From: Rhizaria sp. SCN 62-66
Lineage: Eukaryota; Rhizaria, unplaced
NCBI GenBank assembly: GCA_001724265.1
Contig: MEDY01000278.1
Coordinates: 1-41,224 of the forward strand
Direction of reading: 5' to 3'
DNA length: 41,224 nt
Shown here: one piece after another, positions 21,197 to 32,800 of the stretch
Layout of the letters: every line of letters begins with the position of its first letter
How positions within the stretch are numbered: the stretch's first letter is position 1
Made by a program: the position numbers and the translations under genes
The notes under the pieces: model-generated
What the model was told of the DNA's origin: nothing
Databases searched by the model: none
Seen by the model: only the letters and a program-made list of their open reading frames with translations

Positions 21197-21834
21197 ATGC
21201 ACGGATGTTTGCAGTAGGCGTAGTGTTGTCTCGAAAAGTAAGAATCTATTTTATCAATCAAGCTGTTTTATATGCTAATACAAGTTATTTATGTGATTTC
21301 ATGACATTTTATTGTTGTTACTTCTGCCGTATCTCTATAAATGTGGATTGCCACAGCGTGACCGATGGAACACTGGTTGTGGCGCGGGATTGAGGGGTCC
21401 TCATCTCACCGCAAAAGCAACTCCTGATCATGCATGAAACTTCGACAGTTCGCCACACAATAACATTATTGTAACTCAACCGCAGATTTACACTTGCCCT
21501 TTAATTATTATTTCCCGCATCATATTTTCCAGCTCACGACACACACTCTTCTTCTTCCCTTTGCCCGGTCAAGTTGACCGTCGGGAAGACAGACTATCTT
21601 CTGTCTCGCCTGCATCTGCATCTTTATCTGTATCACTGCCTCTTTACCGTAAGGATATTTATTTTGTCACAGACGTGGCCCTTAGCGCCACACTTGTTAC
21701 CCGGAAAGAGAAGGCGACTTCTCCCCTAATTCCATCAGCCCTCTCGGGCTACTGCATTCACAAGCACCGAGCACGCATAGCGATAGCCCTGCGCACTCGA
21801 TCGCGCTCGCGCGCTTACAACACACTTGTCGGTG
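21197..21834. promoter_or_regulatory. Spacer between the mitochondrial membrane protein gene and the TMEM94-like gene
   Basis: This 638-bp spacer holds the 3' end of one gene and the promoter of the next, both on the plus strand. The first half is AT-rich. From about 21530 it becomes pyrimidine-rich on the plus strand, the usual leader composition here. It contains a perfect 15-base palindrome at 21566-21580. Confidence 0.5.
21566..21580. promoter_or_regulatory. Palindrome CGGTCAAGTTGACCG, candidate factor-binding site
   Basis: There are two inverted CGGTCAA arms around a central G, about 255 bases upstream of the TMEM94-like start codon. TTGAC(C) cores are bound by WRKY-type and nuclear-receptor-type factors in other lineages. 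Which, if any, applies here is unknown. Confidence 0.35.
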
Positions 21835-24800
21835 ATGTCTGCCTTTACGCAGCGAGCGCCTCCGCTGCACGCTGGCAACACCAGCAACACCCATGACAGT
21901 CCCGAGCTCGAGCTCGCACCGTTGAGCATCGCCACCACAAAGCAGTCGCAGCCGCCGCAGCCGCCACAGCCGCAGCAGCTGCAGCCGCGCCCTGTCGCGG
22001 CGCCCGCCCCGCTGCCGTTTTCGCGCTCGCTGGGCCTTACGACGCTCGAGTCGCGGCACCGCTCGCTGTGGTGCGCCGCGGCGCCGGTATCGCTGCTGCG
22101 CACGGCGCACGCCACGTCGCTCTCGCTCCCACGGGCCACGGCGCGCAACTGCTTCTGCGGCACGCTCGTCGCGCGGCTGGCCTGGCTCCTCGTTGCCGTC
22201 TGCGCGCTCGCGGCCGTGGCGACGCACAACGCGCGCGAGATCGTCGCCCCTGCGCGGCTCACCTTCGTGCCGGTCATCAGCGTGTCAATCTTCACGTCCA
22301 GCTCCAACGACTCTGCCACCGCCACCGCCGCAAGCGCCAACGCACCAAGCCCCCTTGCGGTCGACGCCGACGCCGCGGTTGTGCTGTCGCACGCCGCCAT
22401 GGGCGCTGCCCCGCCCAGCTCTCTCTCGTCGGCGCCCGGGCTGCTGTGGGCAGTGGCGCCCGGCGCGGCGCTGCTCGCGCTGCTACTGCTGCACGCGCTG
22501 CTAACCGCACTCTGGGCACGCGCCGCGCTGCGCGAGCCGCTGCGCGCCGCGGGCGCGGGACTGGGCGTGCTTGCTGCGGCGCTCGCGGCCGGCGCGGCGG
22601 CGGCGGCGGACACGGCGGCGGCGGCGGCGGCGGCGACTGAGGCAGAGGCGGAGGCGGAGGCGGGGACCGCGCTGCTGGCCGCCAAGACCGCCAGCAGCAA
22701 CGTTGCCCACAGCAGCAGCGGCGACGGCAACGCTCACGGTGGCGAGGCAGACGCTGCTGCTGTGGCTGTTGCCGTCGCGGCCGTGACCGCTGCTGCAGTC
22801 GCGGAGGCCACCGCGGCCGCGTTGAGCCCTGCTGCCGCGGGAGCAACGACTGCCGGTGCCAACGCTGGCGCTGTGACGACCACCGTCACTCCGCTGCTGC
22901 TCCCTGGCACAGTCCTCAACGCGAATAGCGACGGTAGCAGCAACCAGGGCCACGGGAGCAGCAGCGCCGCCAACGCGTCGTCGTCGCTCGGCGGCATCCG
23001 CGTCTACCGCGACGGCAAGTGGCGTCCGCTGGCCACGGGCCCCATCGCAGCGCGCGTGGCGACGCACACGCCGCCCACCTTGGACCCCGTGACCAACACG
23101 CAGGGCGGCGACGGCGCCGGCCGCAGCGGGGGCGTGAACGCGTACGGCAACGCGACGGGGCCCACCTCGCCAGGCGGCGCGGGGGCAGCGGGTGCGAACC
23201 TGAGTCTGAACATGCTCGGCGTCGGGCTGGGGCTGGGCGCGTCCGACGCTGACGGCAGCGTGGGCGTTGCGTCGCTGGCGCCTGGAGACGTGATCGCGCC
23301 CGCCGGCAACAACAGCCACGCGAGCGCGAGCGCGACTGGCAATGAGTCCCACACCGCTGGTGCGGGTGCGACTGGGACACACAGCAGCAGCAGTGGCGGC
23401 AGTAACAGTATTCCGGGACTGGGGCTGGAGCTCGAGTGGGAAAGTCTGGCCGGCGTTTCGCTGCCACTGCTGCGCATCGCCGTTGTCGATAACGACACGA
23501 CCACCATCATCACCACGACAACAACGACGGCTGCGAGGAGTGGAGGCATCCCACAGTCCAGTGTCAGCGGCGCCGGCTACGACGGCGTGGGCGTGAGCAA
23601 AAAGCGCACGCGCTCGCTGCTGCCGCTGTGCTGGCTGGCTCAGCAGGAGCTCGCGGCCGTGTTCCCCACCCCGCAGGACCAGCGGAAGCAGCAGCAGCTG
23701 CGCGCGCAGCACCAGCTTTACACCCGCAACAGCACCAGCAGCAGCGGTGCCAACGATGCGACCGGGGCCAGAGGCAAGGACGAGGACGGTGAGCTGTTCT
23801 ACAAGCTGGCAGACACCGCGACCGCGCTTTCGTGCGCACACTCCCTCATTAGCTCTCAGACAAACATTAACGAGGATGATGCCGCCGCGGGTGCGCGTGA
23901 CGTGGAGGAGTGCGCTGCGGCGAGGCACGCGCTCTGGTCCGCGGCCGCGGGCTCCGGCGCCAACGCCCTCGTCGCCCGCCTCACCAACACCGCGGCGCAG
24001 GCCCTCGGCGACCGCGTGAAGTGCCACCGGGACCGTGCGCACGGCCAGCACAGCGAGCACGATGGCGAGAATGACTGCGAATCTGAGTGTGCGCGTGACT
24101 ACGACTCTGGGTACGAAGCGAGTGTGATTCGCGGGCTATGTACTGGCACTGTGCCGATCCCGCTGCCGTTGCCGTTTGCCGCAGCTACAAACAATAGCAC
24201 TGGCAACGCTCGCAGCAATGATAGCGGTAGTGACAGCGATGATGACGACTCTGACACGGGATCGAGCAGCGCCTGCACGGGCGAAACCCAAGCTCCGTGG
24301 TCGTGGGGACTGGTTCCCGTCGGCTCTGTCCACTTGCCTCCTCTCATCTCGAGCAACAACACGAGCATCGACACCAACAACTACAGCGGCGGCGGCCGCG
24401 AGCGCAGCAGCGACCACGGGCGCGTGCTCTGGGCACCCGCGGTCCGCGGCTCCCCGGTGCCGGCTCACATCAAGGCCTTGCTGCCCGCGATCATCCTGCC
24501 TGGGTCCGCGCCTACGCTGACTGAACATCACCACAACCACAATCACAACCACGGCCACGGCCACCATCATGCGCACGATCACAGCCATGCGCACGGCCAT
24601 GCTGTGTCGCTGGCGGCGCTGTCGGGCGCTGGTGTTGTGCGTCGGTCACAGTATTCACACAACAAGATCGCCACCGTGCCTGCGCCTGTGGCTGGGACCA
24701 ATCCCAACGCTCACTTCAACACACGCGCGAGCAATGGCACAAGCTTGCACACTGCGGACTACGCGTCGAGTGCTAATGCGAACGTCAATGTCAGCGTGAA

Positions 24801-26836
24801 CGTGAATGTGAGTGTCACAAGCAAGCTCCACGTTCGTTACGTGTACGTCGTTCTCAGCGCGGTCGCCGCAGCGCACACACAGGGACTTGTCGCTAAGTAC
24901 CACGCGTACAACCATGCGCCCGATGAGCCAGCATCGACACTATCGCCGTCTCGGTCCCCTGCCGCTCGCCACAGCCACCACCACAACCTCAGCGACGACT
25001 GTGTCCGTGCTAGAGTTGACTGGAGCGAGATTGCCGCAGCACTCGCGCCGTTGAGTCCGCGCCCGGCGTCTCTTGCCGGCGCTGCGTCTGCGCTCGCTGC
25101 ATCGTCGTCGACATCGAGCTCGTTTTCTTGCACTCGCCGCCCCAGCTCGCGCCCGAGCTATCAAAGTGCCCGCTGTTCTAGTGCGAACGAGCGCAGCTGC
25201 TGCTTTCGCGGCCGGCTGTTCTGCTCGCGCCTGTTTGCGCCGTCCGCATCCTCTGCTGCGGCGGCCGCGATTGACTGGCTGCTGTCGCCGCACAGCAACT
25301 CGCGCGCGCCGTGGGACTCCAAGCCGACGGCTGCGAAGCGAAGCAGCAACGACAATGACGACGCAGACGACGATGACGACTACTATAACCAGCAGGTGAG
25401 CAACAGCATTAGCGCCTCGCAGCCCCCGCCGGAGCGCCCCGTGCCCCGGCCGCCGCGTCGCCTGCTGTGGGGTCTCTCTGCGGCCGGCGCGGCCTCCAGC
25501 CCCGCCACCAGCGCCGGGCTCGGCGGCGCCGCGGTGGCGAAGATCGTCCACCTCGCGCTGTCCACCGCCGTCGCTGCGCTCCTGGTGACGTTTGTCGCGG
25601 GGCTCATCCGCGTGTTCCTGCTCCGCGTGCCGCGCCAGTCGCTGCTCGCGACCTCGGCTGCGGACCCTTCGCAGACCGCGGCCGAAGCGGAGATCGCCGC
25701 GCTGGCCGCGGCCGGGGGCTCCGCGCCGCTGCTCGCAGTGCTGCTGACGCAGTCCCCAGCGCAGCTGCCGTCCGCCGCGGCCGCGCTGGCGCCCGCGGCC
25801 GTGCGCGCCGTGCTGCTGGACCCGCTGCTTGCGGCGGCTCCCGCGCTGGCCGCCGCGGCCGCGCTCGTGCCGCTGCTCTCGGCCGCGGCGCGCGCGCGGG
25901 CGGGCGGAGTGCTAGTGCTGCTCGTCGCTCAGCTCGTGCGGCGCGCGCGGTCCTCGGCCGCGGCCGACGCCAAGGTCGAGGCCGAGGTGTACCAGGAGGA
26001 GGCCGCCGAGGACGAGGCCGTGCGCCGCGAGGCCAGGGAGCGCGTCGGCGAGCTTGCCAATGAGGGCCAGTACAGCAGCGAGAGCGGTGGCAGCGCGAGT
26101 GAGGGCGAGGAGGAGGAGGCTGCGGCCGTGGCAGCGGAGGAACAGGAAGGCGGCGGCGGCGACGCCGGGGACGGCGGCCTGGGCGGGCGCGGCAGGGGCG
26201 ATGAGAGCAGTCGCAGCCACAGCAAAAACAGCCGTTCTTCGTCCTCCTCTTCTTCTTCGAAAGCTCGGTCGCATTCGCGCTCGCGCTCGCACTCCCAGTC
26301 GCGCGACTCGCAGTCGCAGTCGCGTGCGCGCCGCCGCGAGCGCGAACGCGAGCGTGACCGTGACCGTGACCGTGAACGTGACAGCAGCAGCCGCAGCCGC
26401 AGTCGTAGTCGCAGTGATAGTCGTCGCCAGCGCCGTCGTCAGCGTGAGCGCGCGCGTGAGCGCGAGCGCGAACGTGATCATGATAGCTTCAGTCGCAGCC
26501 ACAGTCGGAGTCGCGGCCGGGACTACGGCCGCGACCGAGACCGTGATCACGACCGTGAGCGCGAGCGCGATCGTGACTACCGTGAGCGCGAGCGTGATCG
26601 TGACTATGACCGTGACCGCGACTATGACCGCGGCTACGATCGTGATTACGATCGTGATAACGGCCGCGATATTGATCGCGAGCACTATCACTTGCCGTTG
26701 CCGCCCCCCGTTGTACCCCCGCTGCCCCAACTCAGTGACCAGTCGAGCAGCCACAGCCGCAGCAGCCGCAGCCGCCGCAGCAGCCGGAGTCGCGGTAGCA
26801 AGCGCAGCCGCAGCGGCGACAGCAGCAGCGACTCTG

Positions 26837-26870
<34 letters not shown>

Positions 26871-29800
26871 GGACGGCAAGGCGACGGGGCTCGCCGCCGA
26901 GCGCGCGCGACGTGGCGACCGCCGTGCCGCGATTGAGGCCGCGGCGCGCAACCGGCTGAAGAAGAAGAAGAAGGGCAAGGGCAAGTCGGGCAAGAAGAAG
27001 AGCAAGCGCCGCACCGCCTCGTCCTCCAGTTCGTCCTCGTCGTCCTCTGAGACCGAGACCGACAGCGGTTCGGAGTCGTCTTCATCGTCTTCGTCCCGGT
27101 CGGCGAAGTCGCGGTCGTCGCAGTCGCTCGCGTCGGCGCTTGTCGTCGCCGGCGCCCGCCCACCCCGCGACGAGCGCCGCCGCGCGCGCCGCCGCGGCAC
27201 CCGCCGCAGCCGCAGTCGGAGCCGCAGTCGGAGCCGGACGGACACCGGCAGCCACAGCAGCAGCCGGGACTGGAGCACCACGCCGAGCAGCGACGACAGC
27301 GGCGGCGACGGCGACGATGAGAGCTGGGGCAGCGAGGTGCGCCATCTCTCCGCGGGCGAGGAGCTGGACGACTTGTTCTCGGAGTCGGAGCTCGATGACG
27401 GGAAGAAGAAAAAGAAGAAGGATGGTGCTCGCGAACGCGAACGCGACCGTGACCGTGACCGTGGACGTGGCAAGGGCGACCGCGATCGTGACCGTGGCCG
27501 TGAGCGTGACTCCGGGCGCTATCGTGACCGCGACCGTGAAAAGGATCGCGATCGTAACCGCGACCGTGATCGCGAACGTGACCGTGAGCCGAGGCGCACT
27601 GACCGTGAGCGCGATCGCGACCGCGAGCGTGACGGCAAGCAGTCTCGCCGTGACCGCGACCGTGAGCGGGACCGTGATCGAGACCGCACTCGCGACCGCG
27701 ACCGCGAGCGTGAGCGAGACCGTGAGCGAGACCGTGAGCGAGACCGTGGACGTGATCGTGACCGCGGTCGCAAGGACCGTGATCGTGATCGTGACCGCGA
27801 CCGAGACCGTGAGCGTGAGCGTGATCGTGGTTACAACAGCCATGCCATTGTTACCCGCGACGGGGATTCTCTTAGCGGCCTCGCAGACGACATCTCAGTC
27901 ACCGGTGCCGGCTTTGCGAAGGCCAACACCGATGCTGTTATCAGTGGCAACGACGACCGTGACTCGTTTGCGAGCTCGCAGCGCAGCGCGCGCGGCAGGA
28001 GCGGCCGCCGCGGTCCGTCTGGGTCGGCGCGCAAGCCGCCGCCTTCGTCGAAAAAGCAGCAACAGCAACAACAACAGCAGGTTCAGCAACAACAGCAGCA
28101 AGAGTTGGCGCTGGCGCACCTGCGTCGGTTTGACACGGACTATCACGATGACGACGGCCTTGACAGTCTCAGTGGGAGTTATGTCGACGTTGACGCGGAC
28201 GGCGACCTTGATCTCGACGACCTCGATGACCTCGGCATCGACGATGATGACGAGGACGCTGGCGATAATCGCCACCACCGCCATCACCACCACGGTTCGC
28301 GCGGTGCTCACACCACCAAGCTCCATCGCCACGGTGGCGACCACGATGACCTCGACGATCTCGGCATCGACAACGACGAAGAAGACGGCCTCCTTCCCTA
28401 CGCACAAGCACCGCAACAGCAGACGTACAAGCCTAAGCAAAAGCAGCAGCAGCGAGTTCGCAAAGACTCCCTTGACGACATTGGCGACGAGATTGGTGCC
28501 TCTGACGATGAGCAGGCTCACGGTATCCGTTCCTCTGTTGCAGCGGCCGTTGATGCCGTTGCTGTGGCTGCTGTGGCTGTGCCACGCAGCACGCGCAGCA
28601 GTCGCCGTAGTCGCAGCGACAAGAGCAGCGTTGTCAGCGGTGGCGCAGAGGCTGTTGACGATCTCGACGATTTAGACATCGACAGCAACTACAGTGCTCC
28701 AAGCAAGGGCAAGGGCAAGAGCATGGGCAAGAGCAAGCAGCCTGCTGCTGTGACGACGAGCCCCGGCGCTGCCGGCGCTGCGAGTCGGTCTCGGTCGGGC
28801 AGCGCGGTGAAGCCCAAGTCGACTCCGCGCCGCACTACTTTCGACGACGACGGCGACAGTCTTGATGACCTCGGGGAAGAAGTCGAGGTTCAGGAGGGGC
28901 TTGGCTCAGACCTAGGCCTTGACGATGACGGCCATGACAGCGACGACATTGTCACCAGCAGCAGCAAGCACGGGCGCGGTCAAAAGCACGAGCCGTCACC
29001 ATCGCCGTCACCTGCGGCTGCTGCGGCCGCTGCTGCTGCGGCTGCGGAGGCGGCTCTGATGGCAGCCGCTGCCAAGGCCGCTGCCGCCGCTGCTGCACGC
29101 GCCAGCGCAAGTGCCAGCGCCCGTGTCAAACCGAGCGCTAAGGGCAAGAGCTCTGCAGCGACGCCATCGCGGAAGCAGGGCCGCGGCAGGAAGGGCGGTG
29201 ACGAAGAAGAGGTCGAGGAGGAGCTCGGTGACGGCAGCAGCGACTCCGACGACTCGTTCTGGAATGACGGTTTCACGGTGACGAAAGTTAAGCCGTATAA
29301 GCCTGCTCCACAGACAAAGCAGCAACAACAGCAGCATCAACAGGCGCAGCGTCGTGCCGCCGTTGCCGCCGCACTTGCCACGAATACTGCACGGACAAAC
29401 ACGACAGCGTCGACCGGCGGCTCGAGTCGTGGCAAGAGCAGCAGCAAGAAGAGTGCGAACAAGCCCGACGACGAAGACCTTGACGACCTCGATGACCTGG
29501 GCGTCACAGTCGTCGGCGATGGACCGCGCCAGAGCCACAGCCGCGGCCCCAAGGGCGGGCAGACGCCTCGCCGCAAGTCTTCGGCCGCTGAGGAGGAGGA
29601 CGACGACGATGACTGGGGCGCGCTCGGCGCGAACGAAGTCGCCATCGAGTATGACTCCGACGAGTCCTCCTCGCACGCCACGCTGCGCACGATCGCAACG
29701 ACGCGCGCGCCCCCGACGGTCGCCCCGCGCACGCTCAAGGGCGGCCGCAGGGACGGCGACACCACCACGGACTCCGAGGCGGACTCGGACTCGGACTCGG

Positions 29801-32800
29801 ACTCGGACTTCTACAGCTCGGACTCCGATTCCGACTCCGACTCCGACTCAGAGTCGAGCAAAGCGAGCTCGGGCGCGCGCAGCGGCCGGGGGCGTCTGAC
29901 CCAGGACCCCATCGCGGCCCGTCGTCGCGCTGCCCGCGCTGCTGCCGGCGCCGCCGCTGCCGCTGCTGCTGCTGCCGCTGGCGCTAATCCTGAGGAAATC
30001 GCTGCAGCGGCCGCGGCGGCACGGCGCGAGGCGCGGCAGAAGCAGCGCCGTCGCGCCCGCGCGCGTAACCGCCGGCACGGTGTGCTGGAGAGCGACGGCG
30101 ACAGCGGCAGCAGCAGCGTGGCGTCGTCGGCCGGCGGACTGTACCGGCGCCGCACGCGCCGCGACGACGACGCCGAAGAGATTGACGCCGACGGCGATGA
30201 AGAGGATGAAGACGAGGACGAGGATGAGGGGCCTCAGGAGGCCCACGACGCCGAGACGAACGGCAACAACGCCGATGAAGGTGCTGATGAGCAAGCTCGG
30301 CTCGTCAAGATCGAGAGAGCCCGAGTCCGCGCCCGCGCTCGTGCCGCTGCTGCCGCCGCTGCGACGGACGCTGGTGCAGACGGGGCGAGCGCCGGTGCCG
30401 ACGCCGCTCAGGCGGACCGCGAGCGCCGTCTCACCCGCGTCCGTGCCCGCACTGGCGCTAGCGTTGGCGCTGGCGCTGATGGAGCTGTCGCCCGCCACAC
30501 AGCTGCGCACAAGCATAGAGCCGGCGCTGGCCACGGTACTGCCGCCGTTGGCCACCCTGGCGCTGGCACGAGTGCGGGCTTGGGCATTGGTCCCGATGAC
30601 GCAGCCGCTGCAGCTGCGCGCCGCCGCCGCCGCGCTGCCGCCGCTGCTGCGGCGCGCGACGCGAGCGTGTCTGGCTGGGAGTCGCGCGAGAGCTCGCCCG
30701 CGCGCGGCCGCCGCGGCAGTACGTCGGTTGTGTCTGCGCGCACCGTGCTGCCCGGCGAGCGCCGCAGGATGCGCAAGGAGCGGCTGCGCGAGCGCAAGCG
30801 TCTGCACAGGCTGCAACACCAGCAGGCGCGCGCCCGCGCCGCCGCCGCTGGTGCCGTCGCTGCCGCTGGTGCCGAAGCCGTGAGCCCGGGCGGAGCGCTG
30901 CCGCATGGCGCGACCGCGGGCGACGCTGCCGCAGAGTCTGCGGCGCCGTTCTCGGTCGCTGACTCCGTCACAGGCGTGGTCACTGGCACTGTGCGCGATA
31001 GCGCGCTTGCACCGAGCTCGCAGCGCAGGCAGCGCGACGGCGCCCGCGCCGATTTGTACGGACGCAACGGGGCGCGCACGCGCAGCACGCGTAACGGCCG
31101 CCGCGCGCGCAACCGCGGCCCCAGTCCTCCGTCGCGCGCGCGGTCAGATCTGTTGCCCAGCCTGACCTACATCACCAACAACAAGACGACTACTCAGCCC
31201 AACGCTGCGGGCGACGCCTCTGCTGCTGCAACTGGCGCTGATGCGAGCGCGCAGCCCAAGGTGCAGCTGCGGCCGCCGACGGGCCTCTCGGGGGCGATGC
31301 GGCTCACCTTGATGCGCTGGTTTGCAGCCGGTGTGCACTGGGCTCGTGGCACGGTCGCAGGCGCCGGCGTCAGCAGCAGCGGCGGCGTTCCAGGCGCCCT
31401 CAGCGGGGCCACCAGCGGCGACGGGATGGACACGGCGCTGACCGGCATAGCCAGCCCGCGCGACGATGACGACGACGACGACCGGCAGCGTGATCGCGAC
31501 CGCGACCGTGGGCGTGGGCGTGACCGTGACCGCGATCGCGATCGCGACTACGACGATGATAATGATGAGGACGAGCGCGACGGGCGACGCCGCCGCCGCA
31601 GTCGTAGTCGCAGTGACTCGCGCTCGCGTCTATCGAAGTTAAGCCGCCACAGCAAGAGCTCAACGACGCGCGTTGACTCACGTGCGTCCTCATCGTCTTC
31701 GTCATCTAGCTCGTCTTCCTCGTCTTCGTCTTCTTCTTCCTCGTCTTCGTCGTCATCATCGTCGTCTTCAGCGTCATCACTCTTCGACTCTGACTCGTAC
31801 TCCATTTCGTCCGGCGCCGCGGGTGCCTTGGCCGAGGTTGAGAGTCTACTTGGATCATGCTGGCCTGCGCCTGCCGCGGCGGCCGCGGCGGCCTGGGGCC
31901 TGCTCGCCGCCCCCGGTGCACCTCTTGTCGTGCTTCCGCCGTCTCAGCATGCGAGCGCTCTCGGAGAGCACGCGAGCGCGAAGACGAAGAGTAAGGGCAA
32001 AGGGAAGGAGAAGGACAAGCATGGAGGCAGTCGTAAAACGGTGACTTTCGACCTTGGGAACAACAACGCCAACGCTCATACCGACAGCAAAAACAACTAC
32101 GCATCACATGGTCGCGCTATCGACTCGAGTTCTGCCGCTGCAAGCCGTGTTAGCGCAAGTCATCGCCATCCGCCGCCTTTCTGCGTGTCTCCGCACGTGT
32201 GCTCTCTGCGCCGCGCGTACGGGCTCGAGTCCCTTCTGCCTCTCACGTCATCGCCTTTGCCGTCGAATGAACCATCGAATCGCGCTTACAATCACGGTGT
32301 TTCTGGCGGCTCTCGCAACAAGCGTCGGTGCTCCGCATGTAGCGCGTGTGCAACGTGCTGCCCTTGCGCGCGCGCGCACGCACGTGCTGTGATGGTGGCG
32401 CTCTTGACCGAGACCGATAATGAGGCGATAGCAGCCGCTTGTGCGACTGGCAAGGGCGCCGGTGGCGGTGCGGGTGCGAGCGCCGGCGACGCGGCTGCGA
32501 GCGCGCAGAACAAGAGCGGCAACGGCAGCAGCAGCAGTGATAGCAGTAGCAGCAGCGAGAGCACCGACAGTGACAGCGGTAGCAGCAGCAGCAGCAGCAG
32601 CAGCGAGAGCAGCGACTCCGAGTCCGAGCGCGCGCGCGAGCCCGCGACCGCGACTGCCTCGGCTACGGCTGTCGCGGCTGCCGCCAAGCGCGCCGCCGCC
32701 ACACCTTCCTTGCGGACTTCAGTCTTCCTCCCGTCCCCCGGTCTGCTTTCGCTTCCGACAGTCGAGGCGCTCGCCGCGGCCGGCGTGCTGGGGACCTTGG

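Noticed and set aside
22501-24060. 519-codon minus-strand frame opposite the TMEM94-like gene
   Set aside because: It is antisense to conserved YRDG and GDVI blocks and has no motifs of its own.
26190-27836. Possible tandem DNA repeat or CRISPR-like array
   Set aside because: Units are dipeptide codon patterns with irregular synonyms; there are no constant repeats with unique spacers, and the genome is eukaryotic.
27140-28675. 511-codon plus-strand frame within the RD repeat region
   Set aside because: It is a Thr/Val/Ala-rich reading of the RD repeat in another phase, a by-product of the repeat.
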